DNA of 64,000 nucleotides from Clostridium sp. NkU-1 (GTDB lineage: Bacteria > Bacillota_A > Clostridia > Lachnospirales > Lachnospiraceae), in the NCBI GenBank assembly GCA_001312405.1, contig BBDR01000009.1, positions 62,001 through 126,000 of the forward strand, written 5' to 3'. Below, one piece after another: positions 38,022 to 48,839 of this stretch. The position numbers and the translations under genes were made by a program. Each line of letters starts with the position of its first letter. Positions within the stretch are counted from its first letter, which is position 1. The notes beneath the pieces are model-generated. The model had not been told where the DNA came from and did not search any database. It worked only from the letters and a program-made list of their open reading frames with translations.

Positions 38022-39464
38022 ATGAATAACGAATTGAATTTCAATTTTGAGGATGAGCTGCATGAGGAATGCGGCGTATTCGGAATTTACGATTTTGACG
38101 GCGGCGACGTTGCTTCCACCATTTATTATGGATTGCTTGCATTGCAGCACAGAGGCCAGGAGAGCTGCGGAATTGCGGTCAGCGATACCGGCAGCTTTAA
38201 GGCAAAGGTAAGCGCCCATAAGGGGATGGGGTTATGCAATGAAGTCTTTACACCGGAAATTTTAGAAGGTCTTCGCGGCGACATCGGCGTGGGTCATGTT
38301 CGTTATTCTACTGCAGGCAGCAGCACACGGGAGAATGCCCAGCCGCTTGTGCTCAATTATCTGAAAGGAACCCTGGCCATGGCTCATAACGGCAACCTGG
38401 TCAATGCACCGGAGCTGAGACGTGAGCTTGAGTATAACGGGGCTATTTTCCAGACGACGATTGATTCAGAGGTGATCGCCTACCACATTGCCAGGGAGAG
38501 AGTGAAAGCTGCTACCGTTGAGGCTGCGGTAGCAAATGCCATGAAAAAGCTTAAAGGCGCTTATTGCCTTGTCATCATGAGTCCCCGTAAAATGATCGGA
38601 GCCAGGGATCCTTATGGATTTAAGCCTTTGTGTATTGGAAAACGCGATAACGCCTATATTCTGGTATCGGAAAGCTGCGCCCTTGATACTCTTGGCGCAG
38701 AGTTTGTCCGGGACGTCTGCCCTGGGGAAGTTGTGACCATTACAAAGGAAGGCATCACTTCTGATACAAGCCTCTGCCCTGTGGATAAATCAAAGGAAGC
38801 CAGATGTATCTTTGAATATATTTATTTTGCAAGGCCTGACAGCGTGTTTGACGGTGTCAGCGTCTATCATTCCAGGATGTGCGCCGGCCGTGCTTTAGCC
38901 ATGGATTCTCCGGTGGAAGCGGATCTTGTGGTCGGAGTGCCGGAATCAGGCAACGCCGCTGCCCTGGGATACTCCCTTCAATCCGGAATCCCTTATGGGA
39001 CCGCTTTTGTAAAGAATTCCTATGTTGGCAGGACATTTATAAAGCCAAAGCAGAGCAACCGGGAATCCTCGGTCAGGATCAAGTTAAACGTGTTAAAGGA
39101 AGCAGTGGTGGGGAAACGGGTCATCATGATCGACGATTCCATTGTCCGTGGAACCACCAGCGCCCTCATTGTCAATATGCTTCGGGAGTCAGGGGCAAAG
39201 GAGGTCCATGTCCGGATCAGCTCCCCGCCATTTCTCCATCCCTGTTATTTTGGAACCGATATACCCAACGAAGAGCAGCTGATCGCACATAACAGGACCA
39301 TTGAAGAAATCCGGGATCTTCTGGGAGCGGATTCCCTGTCTTACTTAAATACTGAGCGGTTAAATGAAATGGCAGAGGGACTTCCGATCTGTACCGCATG
39401 CTTTAGCGGAGATTATCCCATGGAACCGCCAAAAGAGGATATTCGGGGAGAATACACTGAGTAA
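38022..39464 (+). CDS. purF: Amidophosphoribosyltransferase
   Basis: PurF makes phosphoribosylamine from PRPP and glutamine, the first step of purine synthesis. The N-terminal nucleophile is the Cys in HEECGVFGIYDFDGG, exposed after removal of a propeptide of about 15 residues. Glutaminase-site motifs GVGHVRYSTAGSS and MAHNGNLVN follow. The PRPP loop is VIMIDDSIVRGTTSALIVNM. Cysteines suited to a Bacillus-type Fe-S cluster are seen in ARCIFEYIYF, SPPFLHPCYFG and PICTACFSGDYP. The frame is intact over 480 aa. Confidence 0.96.
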   Translation: MNNELNFNFEDELHEECGVFGIYDFDGGDVASTIYYGLLALQHRGQESCGIAVSDTGSFKAKVSAHKGMGLCNEVFTPEILEGLRGDIGVGHVRYSTAGSSTRENAQPLVLNYLKGTLAMAHNGNLVNAPELRRELEYNGAIFQTTIDSEVIAYHIARERVKAATVEAAVANAMKKLKGAYCLVIMSPRKMIGARDPYGFKPLCIGKRDNAYILVSESCALDTLGAEFVRDVCPGEVVTITKEGITSDTSLCPVDKSKEARCIFEYIYFARPDSVFDGVSVYHSRMCAGRALAMDSPVEADLVVGVPESGNAAALGYSLQSGIPYGTAFVKNSYVGRTFIKPKQSNRESSVRIKLNVLKEAVVGKRVIMIDDSIVRGTTSALIVNMLRESGAKEVHVRISSPPFLHPCYFGTDIPNEEQLIAHNRTIEEIRDLLGADSLSYLNTERLNEMAEGLPICTACFSGDYPMEPPKEDIRGEYTE

Positions 39465-39484
39465 AAATGGATATTATTAGAGAC

Positions 39485-39535
39485 GGGGACCGCCGGGCTG
39501 ATTGTGTTTATCCAGCCCGGAGGGTCCCCGGTTCC
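39485..39535 (+). terminator. Strong GC-rich hairpin after purF
   Basis: GGGGACCGCCGGGCTG (39485-39500) pairs almost perfectly with CAGCCCGGAGGGTCCCC (39513-39529). It is followed only by a weak T tract (GGTTCCTCTTCCC), so it may be a stability element rather than a full terminator. Confidence 0.6.
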
Positions 39536-39602
39536 TCTTCCCATCAATAAAAAAATATGTTACTATGAATATAAATGAAGCCCAAGGAGGAATATAAGAA
39601 CC

Positions 39603-41032
39603 ATGACAGATAGATACCAAAGCCCGCTGTCTGAGCGCTATGCAAGTAAGGAGATGCAGTATATCTTTTCACCGGACAGGAAATTTCAGACATGGAGAAA
39701 GCTGTGGGTTGCCCTGGCAGAAGCAGAAAAGGAACTGGGACTTCCCATCAGTCAGAGCAGATAGAAGAATTAAAGGCCCATCAGGATGATATCAATTACG
39801 ATGTGGCAATACAGAGGGAAAAAGAGGTCCGTCATGATGTAATGTCTCATGTGTATGCATATGGCGTCCAGTGCCCAACTGCAAAAGGAATCATCCATCT
39901 GGGAGCCACCTCCTGTTACGTGGGGGACAATACCGATTTAATAATTATGACAGAAGCGTTAAAGCTGGTCCGCAGGAAACTGATCAATGTTATTGATGAA
40001 CTGGCCCGTTTTGCCGACTCATATAAGGACCTGCCTACCCTGGCTTTCACACATTTCCAGCCGGCTCAGCCCACAACCGTAGGCAAAAGAGCCACACTCT
40101 GGCTTCACGATCTGACCATGGACTTAGAAGATCTGGACTATATCATCGGTTCTATACGGCTTCTTGGCTCTAAGGGCACCACAGGGACACAGGCCAGCTT
40201 TTTGGAGCTGTTTGACGGCGATATGGACAAGGTGAGAAGGGCGGATTCCATGATTGCAGAGAAGCTGGGATTTGCCGGCTGTTATTCTGTTTCCGGCCAG
40301 ACTTATTCCAGAAAGGTGGACAGTCGCGTGGTCAATGTCTTGGCGGGCATTGCCCAGAGCGCCCATAAATTTTCCAATGATATCCGTCTTTTGCAGCATT
40401 TAAAGGAAGTGGAAGAGCCTTTTGAAAAGAGTCAGATCGGTTCTTCCGCCATGGCCTACAAGCGCAATCCCATGAGAAGCGAGCGGATGGCCTCCCTGTC
40501 CAATTATGTAATGGCAGATGTAATGAATCCGATGCTGGTTTCTTCTACCCAGTGGTTTGAGAGAACTCTTGATGATTCTGCAAATAAAAGATTAAGCATT
40601 CCAGAAGGATTTTTGGCGGTTGACGGAATTCTGGATCTTTACTTAAATGTTGTGGATGGGCTTGTGGTATATCCCAAAGTGATCGAAAAGCACATGATGG
40701 CAGAGCTTCCCTTTATGGCTACGGAAAACATCATGATGGATGCGGTAAAGGCCGGCGGGGACAGACAGGAGCTTCACGAGCGTATCAGGGAACTGTCTAT
40801 GGAAGCAGGCCGAAATGTGAAGGTCAATGGCCTTGATAACAATTTGCTGGAGCTGATTGCAGCAGATCCTTCCTTCAACCTTTCTTTGGAGGATTTAAAG
40901 AAAAGCATGGATCCCAAAAGATATGTGGGCTGCGCCCCAGCTCAGGTAACTGCTTATCTGGAAGAGGTGGTTAAGCCCCTTCTTGAAGAAAACAGAGAAC
41001 TTCTTGGGATGAAAGCAGAGATTAACGTATAG
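39603..41032 (+). CDS. purB: Adenylosuccinate lyase (one frameshift)
   Basis: PurB cleaves SAICAR and adenylosuccinate to release fumarate. The N-terminus reads [21 protein letters not shown] missing G near 39754 breaks the frame before [18 protein letters not shown]. The fumarase/aspartase superfamily signature is [15 protein letters not shown], with the catalytic His in [15 protein letters not shown] and TFHFQPAQ-like [16 protein letters not shown]. The repaired length is about 476 aa. AAGGAGG lies upstream of ATG 39603. A LysR regulator and purA follow. Confidence 0.94.
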
Positions 41033-41104
41033 AAGCTTGCAGGCAGACGACAGTATTATGGGAAGTCTGCCTGTTTTTCTGGATACTCATATCAGGAGGA
41101 AGTC

Positions 41105-41999
41105 ATGAGCAGCAATTTGGAATATTACAAGGTGTTTTATTATGTGGCCCAGCTTAACAGCATTACCCTAGCGGCGGAAAAGCTGTGCATATCCCAGCCT
41201 GCCGTGAGCCAGGCGGTACGGCAGCTGGAAAAAGCCCTGGACAGCCAGCTTTTTCTGCGGACGTCCAAAGGAGTTCGTCTGACCCGGGAGGGAGAATTTT
41301 TTTACGGATATGTAAAAACCGGTTTAGAAAACATCTGGCATGGAGAAAGTATGTTAAACAGGCTAAAAGATCTGGATACGGGCGAAGTGCGGATCGGAGC
41401 CAGTGATATGACGCTTCAGTTTTATTTATTACCCTATCTTGAAAAATTTCATGAGCTGTATCCTGGTATTAAGGTAAGTGTTTCCAATGGGCCTACGCCT
41501 GAGACGCTCCGGCATTTATACGGCGGCAAGATTGATTTCGGGGTGGTCAGCACTCCCTTTGAAGCAAAGAACGAGGTTATGCGGACCGATGTAAAGGAAA
41601 TCCGGAATGTGTTTGTGGCAGGGGATAAGTTCCGTTATTTAAAGGACCAGGAACTGGATTATGATATTCTGAAGGAACTGTCCTGCATATTTCTGGAAAA
41701 AAAACACAAGCACAAGGACATTTATGGATGAATATCTGGCAGACCATGGGATCGTGGTGGAACCGGAGTTTGAGCTTTCCACCAGTGATATGATCGTACA
41801 GTTTGCCATGCGCAATCTTGGGATAGGCTGTGTGATGTCAGGATTTGCACAGATGGAGCTGGAAAAGGGAACTCTTGTAGAGCTGAAGTTCCGTGATGAA
41901 ATGCCAAAACGTCATTTCACCATTGTCACTGACAGCAAAACCCCCGTATCTCCGGCAGGGAAGCGCCTTTTACGACTGATGACAGAAAGCATAATTTGA
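41105..41999 (+). CDS. LysR-family transcriptional regulator (one frameshift)
   Basis: This protein of about 297 aa has the N-terminal winged helix-turn-helix (YYKVFYYVAQLNSITLAAEK and LCISQPAVSQAVRQLEKALD) and a periplasmic-binding-like effector domain (GEVRIGASDMTLQFYLLPYL, KIDFGVVSTPF, and MRNLGIGCVMSGFAQMELEK at the end). An extra A in the run at about 41697-41704 shifts the frame before the NTSTRTFMDEYLADHG segment. It lies between purB and purA; whether it controls them or a distant operon is not shown by the sequence. CAGGAGG precedes the ATG. Confidence 0.9.
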
Positions 42000-42028
42000 A
42001 ATTATGTTAAACATAAATAATATTAATT

Positions 42029-42062
42029 TTACTTATGCGCAACCTTGCGTTATCATAAGTAA
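42029..42062 (+). promoter_or_regulatory. Hairpin in the purA leader
   Basis: ACTTATG (42031-42037) pairs with CATAAGT (42054-42060), and inside it CGCAA (42038-42042) pairs with TTGCG (42045-42049). It lies 40-70 bases before purA and could be an operator or an mRNA structure. It is not a terminator, as the following tract is AAGTAAAAG. Confidence 0.45.
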
Positions 42063-42099
42063 GTAAAAGGTATTTTTCACTCGAAGGAGGAACAATCGA

Positions 42100-43376
42100 A
42101 TGGTAAGAGCAATCGTAGGCGCCAACTGGGGCGACGAAGGAAAAGGTAAGATTACGGATATGCTGGCAAAGGAATCAGATATCATCATCCGGTATCAGGG
42201 AGGCAGCAATGCCGGACACACAATCATTAACAACTATGGTAAATTCGCCCTGCACCTTCTGCCCTCAGGCGTATTTTATAATCATACGACCAGCGTCATC
42301 GGCAATGGTGTGGCGTTAAATATCCCGTTCCTGGTAAAGGAAATTGAGGATCTCGTAAGCAAGGGGGTTCCAAAGCCTGATATCCTGGTTTCAGACCGTG
42401 CCCAGATCCTGATGCCATACCACATTCTGTTTGACCAGTATGAGGAGGAACGCCTTGGCAAAAAGTCCTTTGGTTCCACAAAATCAGGGATTGCTCCATT
42501 TTATTCAGATAAATATGCAAAGATCGGATTCCAGGTCAGCGAGCTTTTTGACGAAGAAACGTTAAAGGAAAAGGTCGACAGGGTTTGTGAAACAAAGAAT
42601 GTTTTAATGGAGCATCTATATCACAAGCCGGCCATGGACCCTCAGGAACTGTATAATACTCTTCTGGAATACCGGGAGATGGTGAAGCCTTATGTATGTG
42701 ATGTATCCAAATACCTTCATGAGGCCATCAAAGCAGGAAAGAACATCCTTTTGGAAGGCCAGCTGGGATCTTTAAAGGATCCTGACCATGGAATTTATCC
42801 TATGGTTACATCTTCCTCGACTCTTGCAGCCTATGGCGCCATTGGCGCAGGCATTCCGCCTTATGAGATTAAGAATATTACCACTGTGGTAAAAGCTTAT
42901 TCCAGTGCAGTAGGAGCAGGTGCGTTTGTCAGCGAGATATTCGGAGATGAGGCTGATGAGCTGAGACGGCGCGGTGGTGACGGCGGAGAATACGGCGCAA
43001 CCACAGGAAGGCCAAGACGTATGGCTGGTTTGATGCCGTTGCATCCAGATACGGCTGCCGGATCCAGGGTACTACAGAGGTTGCTCTTACGGTTCTTGAT
43101 GTGCTTGGATATCTTGATGAGCTTCACATCTGTGTTGGTTATGAAATAGACGGAAAGGTTACAAAGGATTTCCCCACAACTGTAGAGCTGAACAAAGCAA
43201 AACCAGTATATACCACGCTTCCGGGCTGGAAATGTGAGATACGGGGAATTAAGAATTACGAAGACCTGCCGGAAAACTGCAGGAATTATATTGAATTCAT
43301 TGAGAAAGAACTTGAAACGCCCATTACCATGGTTTCCAATGGACCGGGAAGAGACGAGATTATTTTCCGCAAATGA
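42100..43376 (+). CDS. purA: Adenylosuccinate synthetase (one frameshift)
   Basis: PurA makes adenylosuccinate from IMP, aspartate and GTP. The GTP/IMP site is VGANWGDEGKGKITDMLAKE with the catalytic Asp, and QGGSNAGHTI carries the catalytic His. Further motifs are GSTKSGIAPFYSDKYAKIGF and LLEGQLGSLKDPDHGIYPMV. A missing G near 43024 breaks the frame at RRMGWFDAVASRYGCRIQGT. The C-terminus ends ITMVSNGPGRDEIIFRK. The repaired length is about 425 aa. GAAGGAGG lies upstream of ATG 42100. Confidence 0.95.
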
Positions 43377-43453
43377 ACAGGCAGGAATAAATAGAAAAAC
43401 AGAGAATAATGAATGGGATTTTCCCATATAGGTATTATGGGTTTTTGAGAAAA

Positions 43454-43492
43454 GCCGCAGGATTGTAACATTTATAATCCTGCGGCCTTTTA
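43454..43492. terminator. Bidirectional terminator after purA
   Basis: GCCGCAGGATT (43454-43464) is exactly complementary to 43476-43486, with an 11-base loop and T's on the plus side and A's on the left. Confidence 0.85.
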
Positions 43493-43534
43493 TCTGCCCC
43501 TTCCCTGCAATTTAGTGCAATGGGCAAGTCACAG

Positions 43535-44516
43535 CTATCCCCTTATAAGCGGCTGCGTGCTGCACCGGAAGGAACCTCCTAAACTTCTGGAGATTTGGAA
43601 ATCAATGTACTCCACTGTTATACCCCTTGTCTTTAGCTGTTCTGCAATATATTCAAATTGGGGGTCTAAAATATACGTAGACTCATTGATTGGAAGCCCA
43701 TTCACCGCCAAATAAGCTATATCTTTATAAGGAACAGAAATTTTATCCCAATTCTTTAAGGATTCTGGAATTCCATTTATGAGGGCTTCTTCACATATAA
43801 TCATCAGCCCGTCTCTTACAAGGCTTAATGCGCAATCCAAATGCAGTACATCCTGTTTTAGGGGAACCTCAACTACTTCATAGCCAAAATGGGATAAAAA
43901 TGATTGAAGCCACAGATAACCGTTATGATTGGAAGCTAATCCGGAATTACCCACAAAAACCGTTTTGTCTAAAACCAGAACATCTCCGCCTTCCAAAAAG
44001 GGACCCTGTTCGGCATCAATGCCTTCTGAAATATCAGGCCTGGGTACAGAGACATAGAAAGCTCCTGTGTTATAAGCTTCTTTAACAAGGATATCCCTGA
44101 TTGGCAGAATTTCATTTCTGCGATGGAAAAAACGTAATGATCCTTCAATAATGGAAGGACCAACCGTAAAGAAAGGATCACGTGCAAAGAAATTACTGGA
44201 GCCAAACTCTCTTCCGGCTTCCTTCTCATAGTCAGTGAGCAACCGTGGGCGCACTACTTCAACTCCATATTTCTCAAGGACTTCTTTTAAATTTTCCCGT
44301 TCTTTTTCCCATTTTCGCTGACGCTCTGGGAAAACCTCTTTATAGTCTTTCCCTGCATGATCAACGCCCTCAAGCAAACTCAGGCTTTCCTTTGAAAGAA
44401 ATGCGTCATCATGAATGCCTTCCGTTCGGGAGGGATAGATGAACTCCGATTGCGTTAAAATAACTTTTTTTTAAAGGAGCAAATTCACTTTTTACTTTTA
44501 TTCTGTTAGTTTCCAT
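43535..44516 (-). CDS. Amidinotransferase / arginine deiminase-superfamily enzyme (one frameshift)
   Basis: This protein of about 327 aa has the amidinotransferase propeller fold. Motifs in order are SSNFFARDPFFTVGPSIIEG, EGGDVLVLDKTVFVGNS, DVLHLDCALSLVRDG with the catalytic His, and a C-terminal LGGSFRCSTQPLIRG with the nucleophilic Cys. The family includes arginine deiminase, dimethylarginine hydrolase and glycine amidinotransferase; the substrate is undetermined. An extra A/T in an eight-base run near 44466 breaks the frame 19 codons in. The true start is ATG 44516 (METNRIKVKSEFAPLKK). It is convergent with purA. Confidence 0.82.
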
Positions 44517-44710
44517 ATAAACCATTTCCTTTCATGATAATTTCTATTTTAGCATAAAGCATAAAACGGCACTCTGTCAGGTTTCATAGGCCCGAACCTG
44601 CAGGCCGGCAAACCGGATGTTGTCCCATTTCTGTTAATCATAATATTTCCGCCGAAAAACGCACAGTATACAGTGCGTTCATATAAATAATTTCAGAGAT
44701 ATGAATATCA

Positions 44711-44761
44711 TTGACAATTTTCTTGCATCATGACATTATAAGGTATAGGGTAACCCAATAG
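44711..44761 (+). promoter_or_regulatory. MerR-type promoter and palindromic operator
   Basis: TTGACA (44711-44716) and TTATAA (44736-44741) are separated by 19 bases, the long spacing typical of MerR-controlled promoters. Just downstream lies a near-perfect palindrome, TATAGGGTAACCCAATA (44744-44760), a probable binding site for the regulator encoded immediately after. Confidence 0.5.
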
Positions 44762-44780
44762 TCAAGAGGAGGAATAAAAA

Positions 44781-45597
44781 GTGTCAAACAATCAGTATCT
44801 TACGACCAGTGAATTTGCAAAAGCCTGCGGAGTAACCAAATATACGCTGTTTCATTATGATGATATCGGCATTTTAAAACCAGAATATGTAAATGATAAA
44901 GGCTACCGATTTTATTCTTTGAAGCAATTTTCCATTTTTGATATCATTGTAACCCTGCAGGAAGCAGGAACGCCGTTAAGCGAAATCAAAGAATATTTGG
45001 ACCATAAGAGCCCTGCCCGTTTTCTCTCTATTTTGAAAGAGAAAAAAGAAAAGCTGGTTTTAGAACAAAAAAAGATTAAGCGAATGGAACGATTGCTGCA
45101 AATCACTTATGATATGACGAAAAATGCATTGCAGGTAGTTTGTGGTGTTCCGTTTATGCAGGAATTTGAAAAGGAGTATTTGATAACGGTGGCTTTATCT
45201 CCTGAGGGAATTGAAAAAGAAGATGTGAAAAATATGGGAGAACATTTTGACTATTGCGTGGACCACCATATCGAGTATACCTGCCCGTCAGGCATTATTA
45301 TAGGGAAAGACTATTTGGAGCGGGGAATCTATAATAAGCCGGAGTTCTTTTTTTAATAAATTATTGAAAAAGCAAAAAGGGGAGAAGGTGCACATAAAGC
45401 CCAGGGGCAAGTACGCTGTCATGAATCATAAAGGCGGATATGATATGCTGCCAAAGTCCTATGGGGTGTTAGCAAACTATATAAAAGAAAATCATTTGAG
45501 CATTACAGGCAATGCTTATGAGTATGAGATACTTAGCTATCTGGCGGCAGAAGATCCTTTGGATTACATCATTCAGATTGCGATCCAAGTTGATTGA
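44781..45597 (+). CDS. MerR-family regulator with effector-binding domain (one frameshift)
   Basis: The N-terminal MerR helix-turn-helix and wing are YLTTSEFAKACGVTKYTLFH, YDDIGILKPEYVNDKGYRFY and SLKQFSIFDIIVTLQEAGTP. A coiled-coil linker (LKEKKEKLVLEQKKIKRMER) leads to a BmrR/GyrI-like ligand-binding domain. An extra T near 45347-45353 breaks the frame at NKLLKKQKGEKVHIKPRG. The C-terminus contains YEIEILSYLAAEDPLDYI-like strands (YEYEILSYLAAEDPLDYIIQ). The start is GTG 44781 after GAGGAGG. A multidrug or small-molecule sensor is likely; no target gene sits beside it. Confidence 0.88.
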
Positions 45598-45897
45598 GAG
45601 TAAAACGTGAAGGAAAAAAAGATGATTGGAAGAATGAAGTTATTATGAAAATGCAATGAAAGGGTCAGAAGCATTGTGTTGAATGATATGGAAAAAGTCT
45701 GGATATGGCAGAACAACAATTCTGATATATTCCAGTCCTATTTTACGCATAAAGCAAATTCTCCGGTAAAGATTATTTACTAATTGCCTGTAATCCTTTG
45801 GCTGCCATGATGAACAATACTGATTTTTGTAAATATCCTTATTGGAGAATTGCTGAAAGAGCGCTTGCGTTTCCTGTTCTTATTATTTTAATGTTTT
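45598..45897. other. Gene-free stretch, nothing recognised
   Basis: About 300 bases after the MerR gene. Short broken frames occur (for example a stretch encoding NSDIFQSYFTHKANSPVK on the plus strand) but there is no start, ribosome binding site or known motif. It may be a decayed gene. Confidence 0.3.
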
Positions 45898-46124
45898 TCA
45901 TTTTTTTCCGGCAGAATCCGGTTCTTTTTTATTCTGTCTGATTACCCGGGCGGCCAGCTGGGCGGCATAGAGAAAGACGGGGATGACGACAGAAGAAAAA
46001 ATAGCGGCCGTCAGCCAGTTTTTTTTGCTTCCGGATTATGGGAAAAGGCGGATATTATAGCTATGGCATATATGGAGAGAATGAACACCACTCCGGCCAT
46101 AGCCAAAGGACGTTTCCATTTCAC
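45898..46124 (-). CDS. Small two-pass membrane protein (one frameshift)
   Basis: On the minus strand GGGAGGTGATACCT precedes a GTG at 46124. The product reads MKWKRPLAMAGVVFILSIYA, IAIISAFSHNPEAK, then, after correcting a wrong-length A-run near 46018, NWLTAAIFSSVVIPVFLYAA and QLAARVIRQNKKEPDSAGKK with a TGA at 45898-45900. The two hydrophobic segments and the basic tail indicate a small inner-membrane protein of about 73 aa. The function is unknown. The perfect ribosome binding site and coherent protein on both sides of the run support it. Confidence 0.6.
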
Positions 46125-46303
46125 AGGTATCACCTCCCTTTCTGAAACTTTGTTTTTTATTATTATAGCCTATAAAAGAGAAAATAGAAAGAAGGGCTTT
46201 TCATTGTTAATAAAAACTTTAATTTTGAAACCTGTACTTTTCTCTGGAAATATAGTAATATTTTAATTATAAAATGGAAGACCCTGGAAGGAGTGCAGAA
46301 CTC

Positions 46304-47363
46304 TTGAGGAAACGATGGATAGCGGCGGCAAGTATCATTCTCACCATGGGAAGCATGATGACTTCCACGGCAGCGGAAGAGATGATACAGGGAGAGGGCG
46401 AGAGCCAGCAGGCGGCAGTATCGGACTGGCAATGGCAGGAGGACTCGGGCGGCTGGAAATATGTCAATGCAGCGGGAGAATTCAGAAAAAAACCGTTGGG
46501 AAGAGATTAACGGGTATTGGTATTACTTTGACAATGAAGGATATATGGTTTCTGACTGGACAAGGATCGGCGGAATGAACTACTGCTTTTCCGAGACAGG
46601 GGAGCTGCAGCTTGGCTGGTGTTACAACGACGAGGAAGAGAAATGGCATTATTTTCATGAAGACGGCATAGCTCAGAAAGGCTGGTATCAGGAGGCAAAC
46701 GGAAGCTGGTACTGGTTTTCCCCAAGGGGGAGATGGCTTCCTCCGGCTATAAAAACGTGGCGGGAAAACGGTATTATTTCTTTGATAATGGACAGCTGGC
46801 CGCAAACCAGTATGTAGGCCTTTTCTATATGGACGAAAACGGCCAGAGAAACAAGGAATTCGATATCAGCATTGATGGAAAGAAAACCTCCTCATCTGTT
46901 TCTTCTGAGGTGAAGGATGCTTTTACAGAGGCAACAAAGAACATTCCCAGAGATTGGATCAGGAAGTTTAATGCTCAGCTGGGAGATTATCTACTATCCC
47001 GGAAAAAGGTATTTCTCTGCGCCTATGACAGAAAGCGGCATTTATTATGTTTGCCATAAACTTGATACTAATTATAAAAAAATTAAAATATGCCAGCCGG
47101 AAGACTTAACGGCAGCTTTTGGGGAATACATCGGTTATGCCTCCGGCTGCTATGGCAGTGCCAGCCAGGAAGGGACGGATCTTCTCATGAGCAGGGATTC
47201 GGTGGAGGAATTCGTGTATATCCCGGATTATTTTTCTGATGATATAAGGTTTTATTTTGGAAAGCTGGTTGCAGCTTATGTGGGCAGCTCCTATACAAGA
47301 GGAGAGATGGAAGAGGAGGCGCCCCAGGTAACGGAAATATTAAAAAGGATATTGTATACATAA
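46304..47363 (+). CDS. Secreted wall-binding protein with a degenerate lethal-factor-like peptidase domain (three frameshifts)
   Basis: GGAAGGAG precedes a TTG at 46304 that opens a signal peptide (RKRWIAAASIILTMGSMMTS). Choline-binding-like repeats follow: WQWQEDSGGWKYVNAAGEF, INGYWYYFDNEGYMVSDWTR, GELQLGWCYNDEEEKWHYF and GWYQEANGSWYWFS. The C-terminal ~130 residues (YYPGKRYFSAPMTESGIYYV, YKKIKICQPEDLTAAFGEYI, GYASGCYGSAS, FYFGKLVAAYV) resemble the lethal-factor/Pro-Pro endopeptidase fold, but the expected HEFGHxxD is AAFGEYIG, so zinc ligands are missing. Indels near 46490, 46727 and 46995 lie mostly in homopolymers. About 353 aa. Probably a non-catalytic surface protein. Confidence 0.65.
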
Positions 47364-47396
47364 AAGCTGCAGGATTTTAAAATCCTGCAGCTTTTC
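47362..47396. terminator. Perfect 34-bp palindromic bidirectional terminator
   Basis: AAAAGCTGCAGGATTTT (47362-47378) is exactly mirrored by 47379-47395, giving a stem with A/T tracts on both ends. It separates the wall-protein gene from the convergent MocR gene. Confidence 0.85.
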
Positions 47397-47407
47397 TCTT
47401 GGATTGT

Positions 47408-48808
47408 TTATAGAAATTCTAATGCATTTTTTAATATATGCAGACCTTTTTCCAATTCTTCCAGAGTGCTGCATGATGATAATGCTACCCGCAGAAAGGT
47501 TTTTTTGTTCGCTTGTGTTGCATAAAAAAACGGTCAGAGTGAAAGACCTGTATTCCACGCTCTTTTAAGCTGGCTTCAAGATGTTCACTGCTTAGCTTTG
47601 TGCTGATAGGCAGCCAGCGATGATAGCTGTATGGATGCTCGTTTAATGCATGGCGGGAAAAGCAATCCTGGTACAATTTGTTTGCGCATTCAGCTAACCG
47701 CTTTTTTTCATTTACAATCTGGTAAGCTGTGCCGTTTAAAATCAATTCCGTTATGATTTCAGCGTCAAAGGAAGAGGTTTTCACATTAATATTAAAAATA
47801 CCCTTTAAAATCTTTTCACGGAATTGTTCGCCAAATACCATATAAGCGATTCGCAGGCCGGAACAAATGGACTTGGAAGTGCCGCAGATATAAATGGTCT
47901 GATCAGGGATAAACTGGTACATAGGCCCTTCATAATCCTTTATAAGTCCGGCAGAGAGGAACGCATATACGTCATCTTCAATCAGGATCAGGTTTTGTTC
48001 CCGTATAACGTTGGCAAGCTCTTTTTTTCGCTGCTGCGAAATCATAACAGTAGCAGGGTTACTGCAGGAAGGCATTAAGAACACTCCGTCAATTCCGCTT
48101 AAAATACACTGGTTATAAAGCTCTGCCGGCAGCATTCCTTCCTCATCACCGGATATTGCGATAAGCTGTATTTGAAAAGTTCTTGCCAGTTCAATAAAGT
48201 TTGAATAAGTGAACGTGTCCACTGCGATTTTATCTCCTGGTTCAAATAAGGCATATAAGGTGATTGCCAAAGCATTTAGTGCTCCCGAAACAATGGCCAT
48301 GTTCTCTGGCCCGGCTTCAACGCCAAATGGCTTCATCCAGTTGATTCCCGCCATTTTCTGATGCTGCATCCCAGTAGGATCATCGTAGCCAAATAGCTGC
48401 TCAACATATTTTTTTCTGGATACCTCCTGAACGGTTTCCACGACCATGCTGTTGCATTGCTCAAAGGAGGCGATGAATCCAAGCTCAATTAAATTTTTGG
48501 GCGTGTTATCCAGTGAGATCGTGATAGGCAGCTTGGCATTAGGTGATACAAAGGTACCGCTGCCGGTTACTGCATAAATCAGGCCTTTCCGCTCACATAG
48601 GTTGTAGGCTCTTGTGACCGTAGTAAAATTGATGTCCAGAAAGTCTGCTAATTCTCTCTGTGGGGGCAATTTTGTGCCAGGGGCAAGCAAGCCGCTTTTA
48701 ATATCCTGTTCCAGCTTTTCAGCAAGAGAAAGATAAATTGGACGCTTTAGCTGGTGTTTTTCCGGCTTCCAGCTCATGTGATAATTCAAAAAAAGAATTG
48801 ACAGGCAT
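47408..48808 (-). CDS. MocR-type regulator: GntR helix-turn-helix fused to aminotransferase (two frameshifts)
   Basis: The N-terminal part is a GntR winged helix (PIYLSLAEKLEQDIKSGLLA, PGTKLPPQRELADFLDINFT, RKGLIYAVTGSGTFV). The C-terminal part is a class I aminotransferase-like PLP fold with the PLP lysine in ICGTSKSICSGLRIAYMVFG. MocR proteins use PLP as an effector. Extra bases near 48793 (after MPVNSF) and near 47525 hide the true ends; repair gives a start at ATG 48808 with GGAGGTGA upstream and a C-terminus ending GLHILKNALEFL. The total is about 466 aa. It is divergent from azlCD, the likely target. Confidence 0.88.
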
Positions 48809-48839
48809 AGCCCTGTCACCTCCAATCATATAGTAATCC

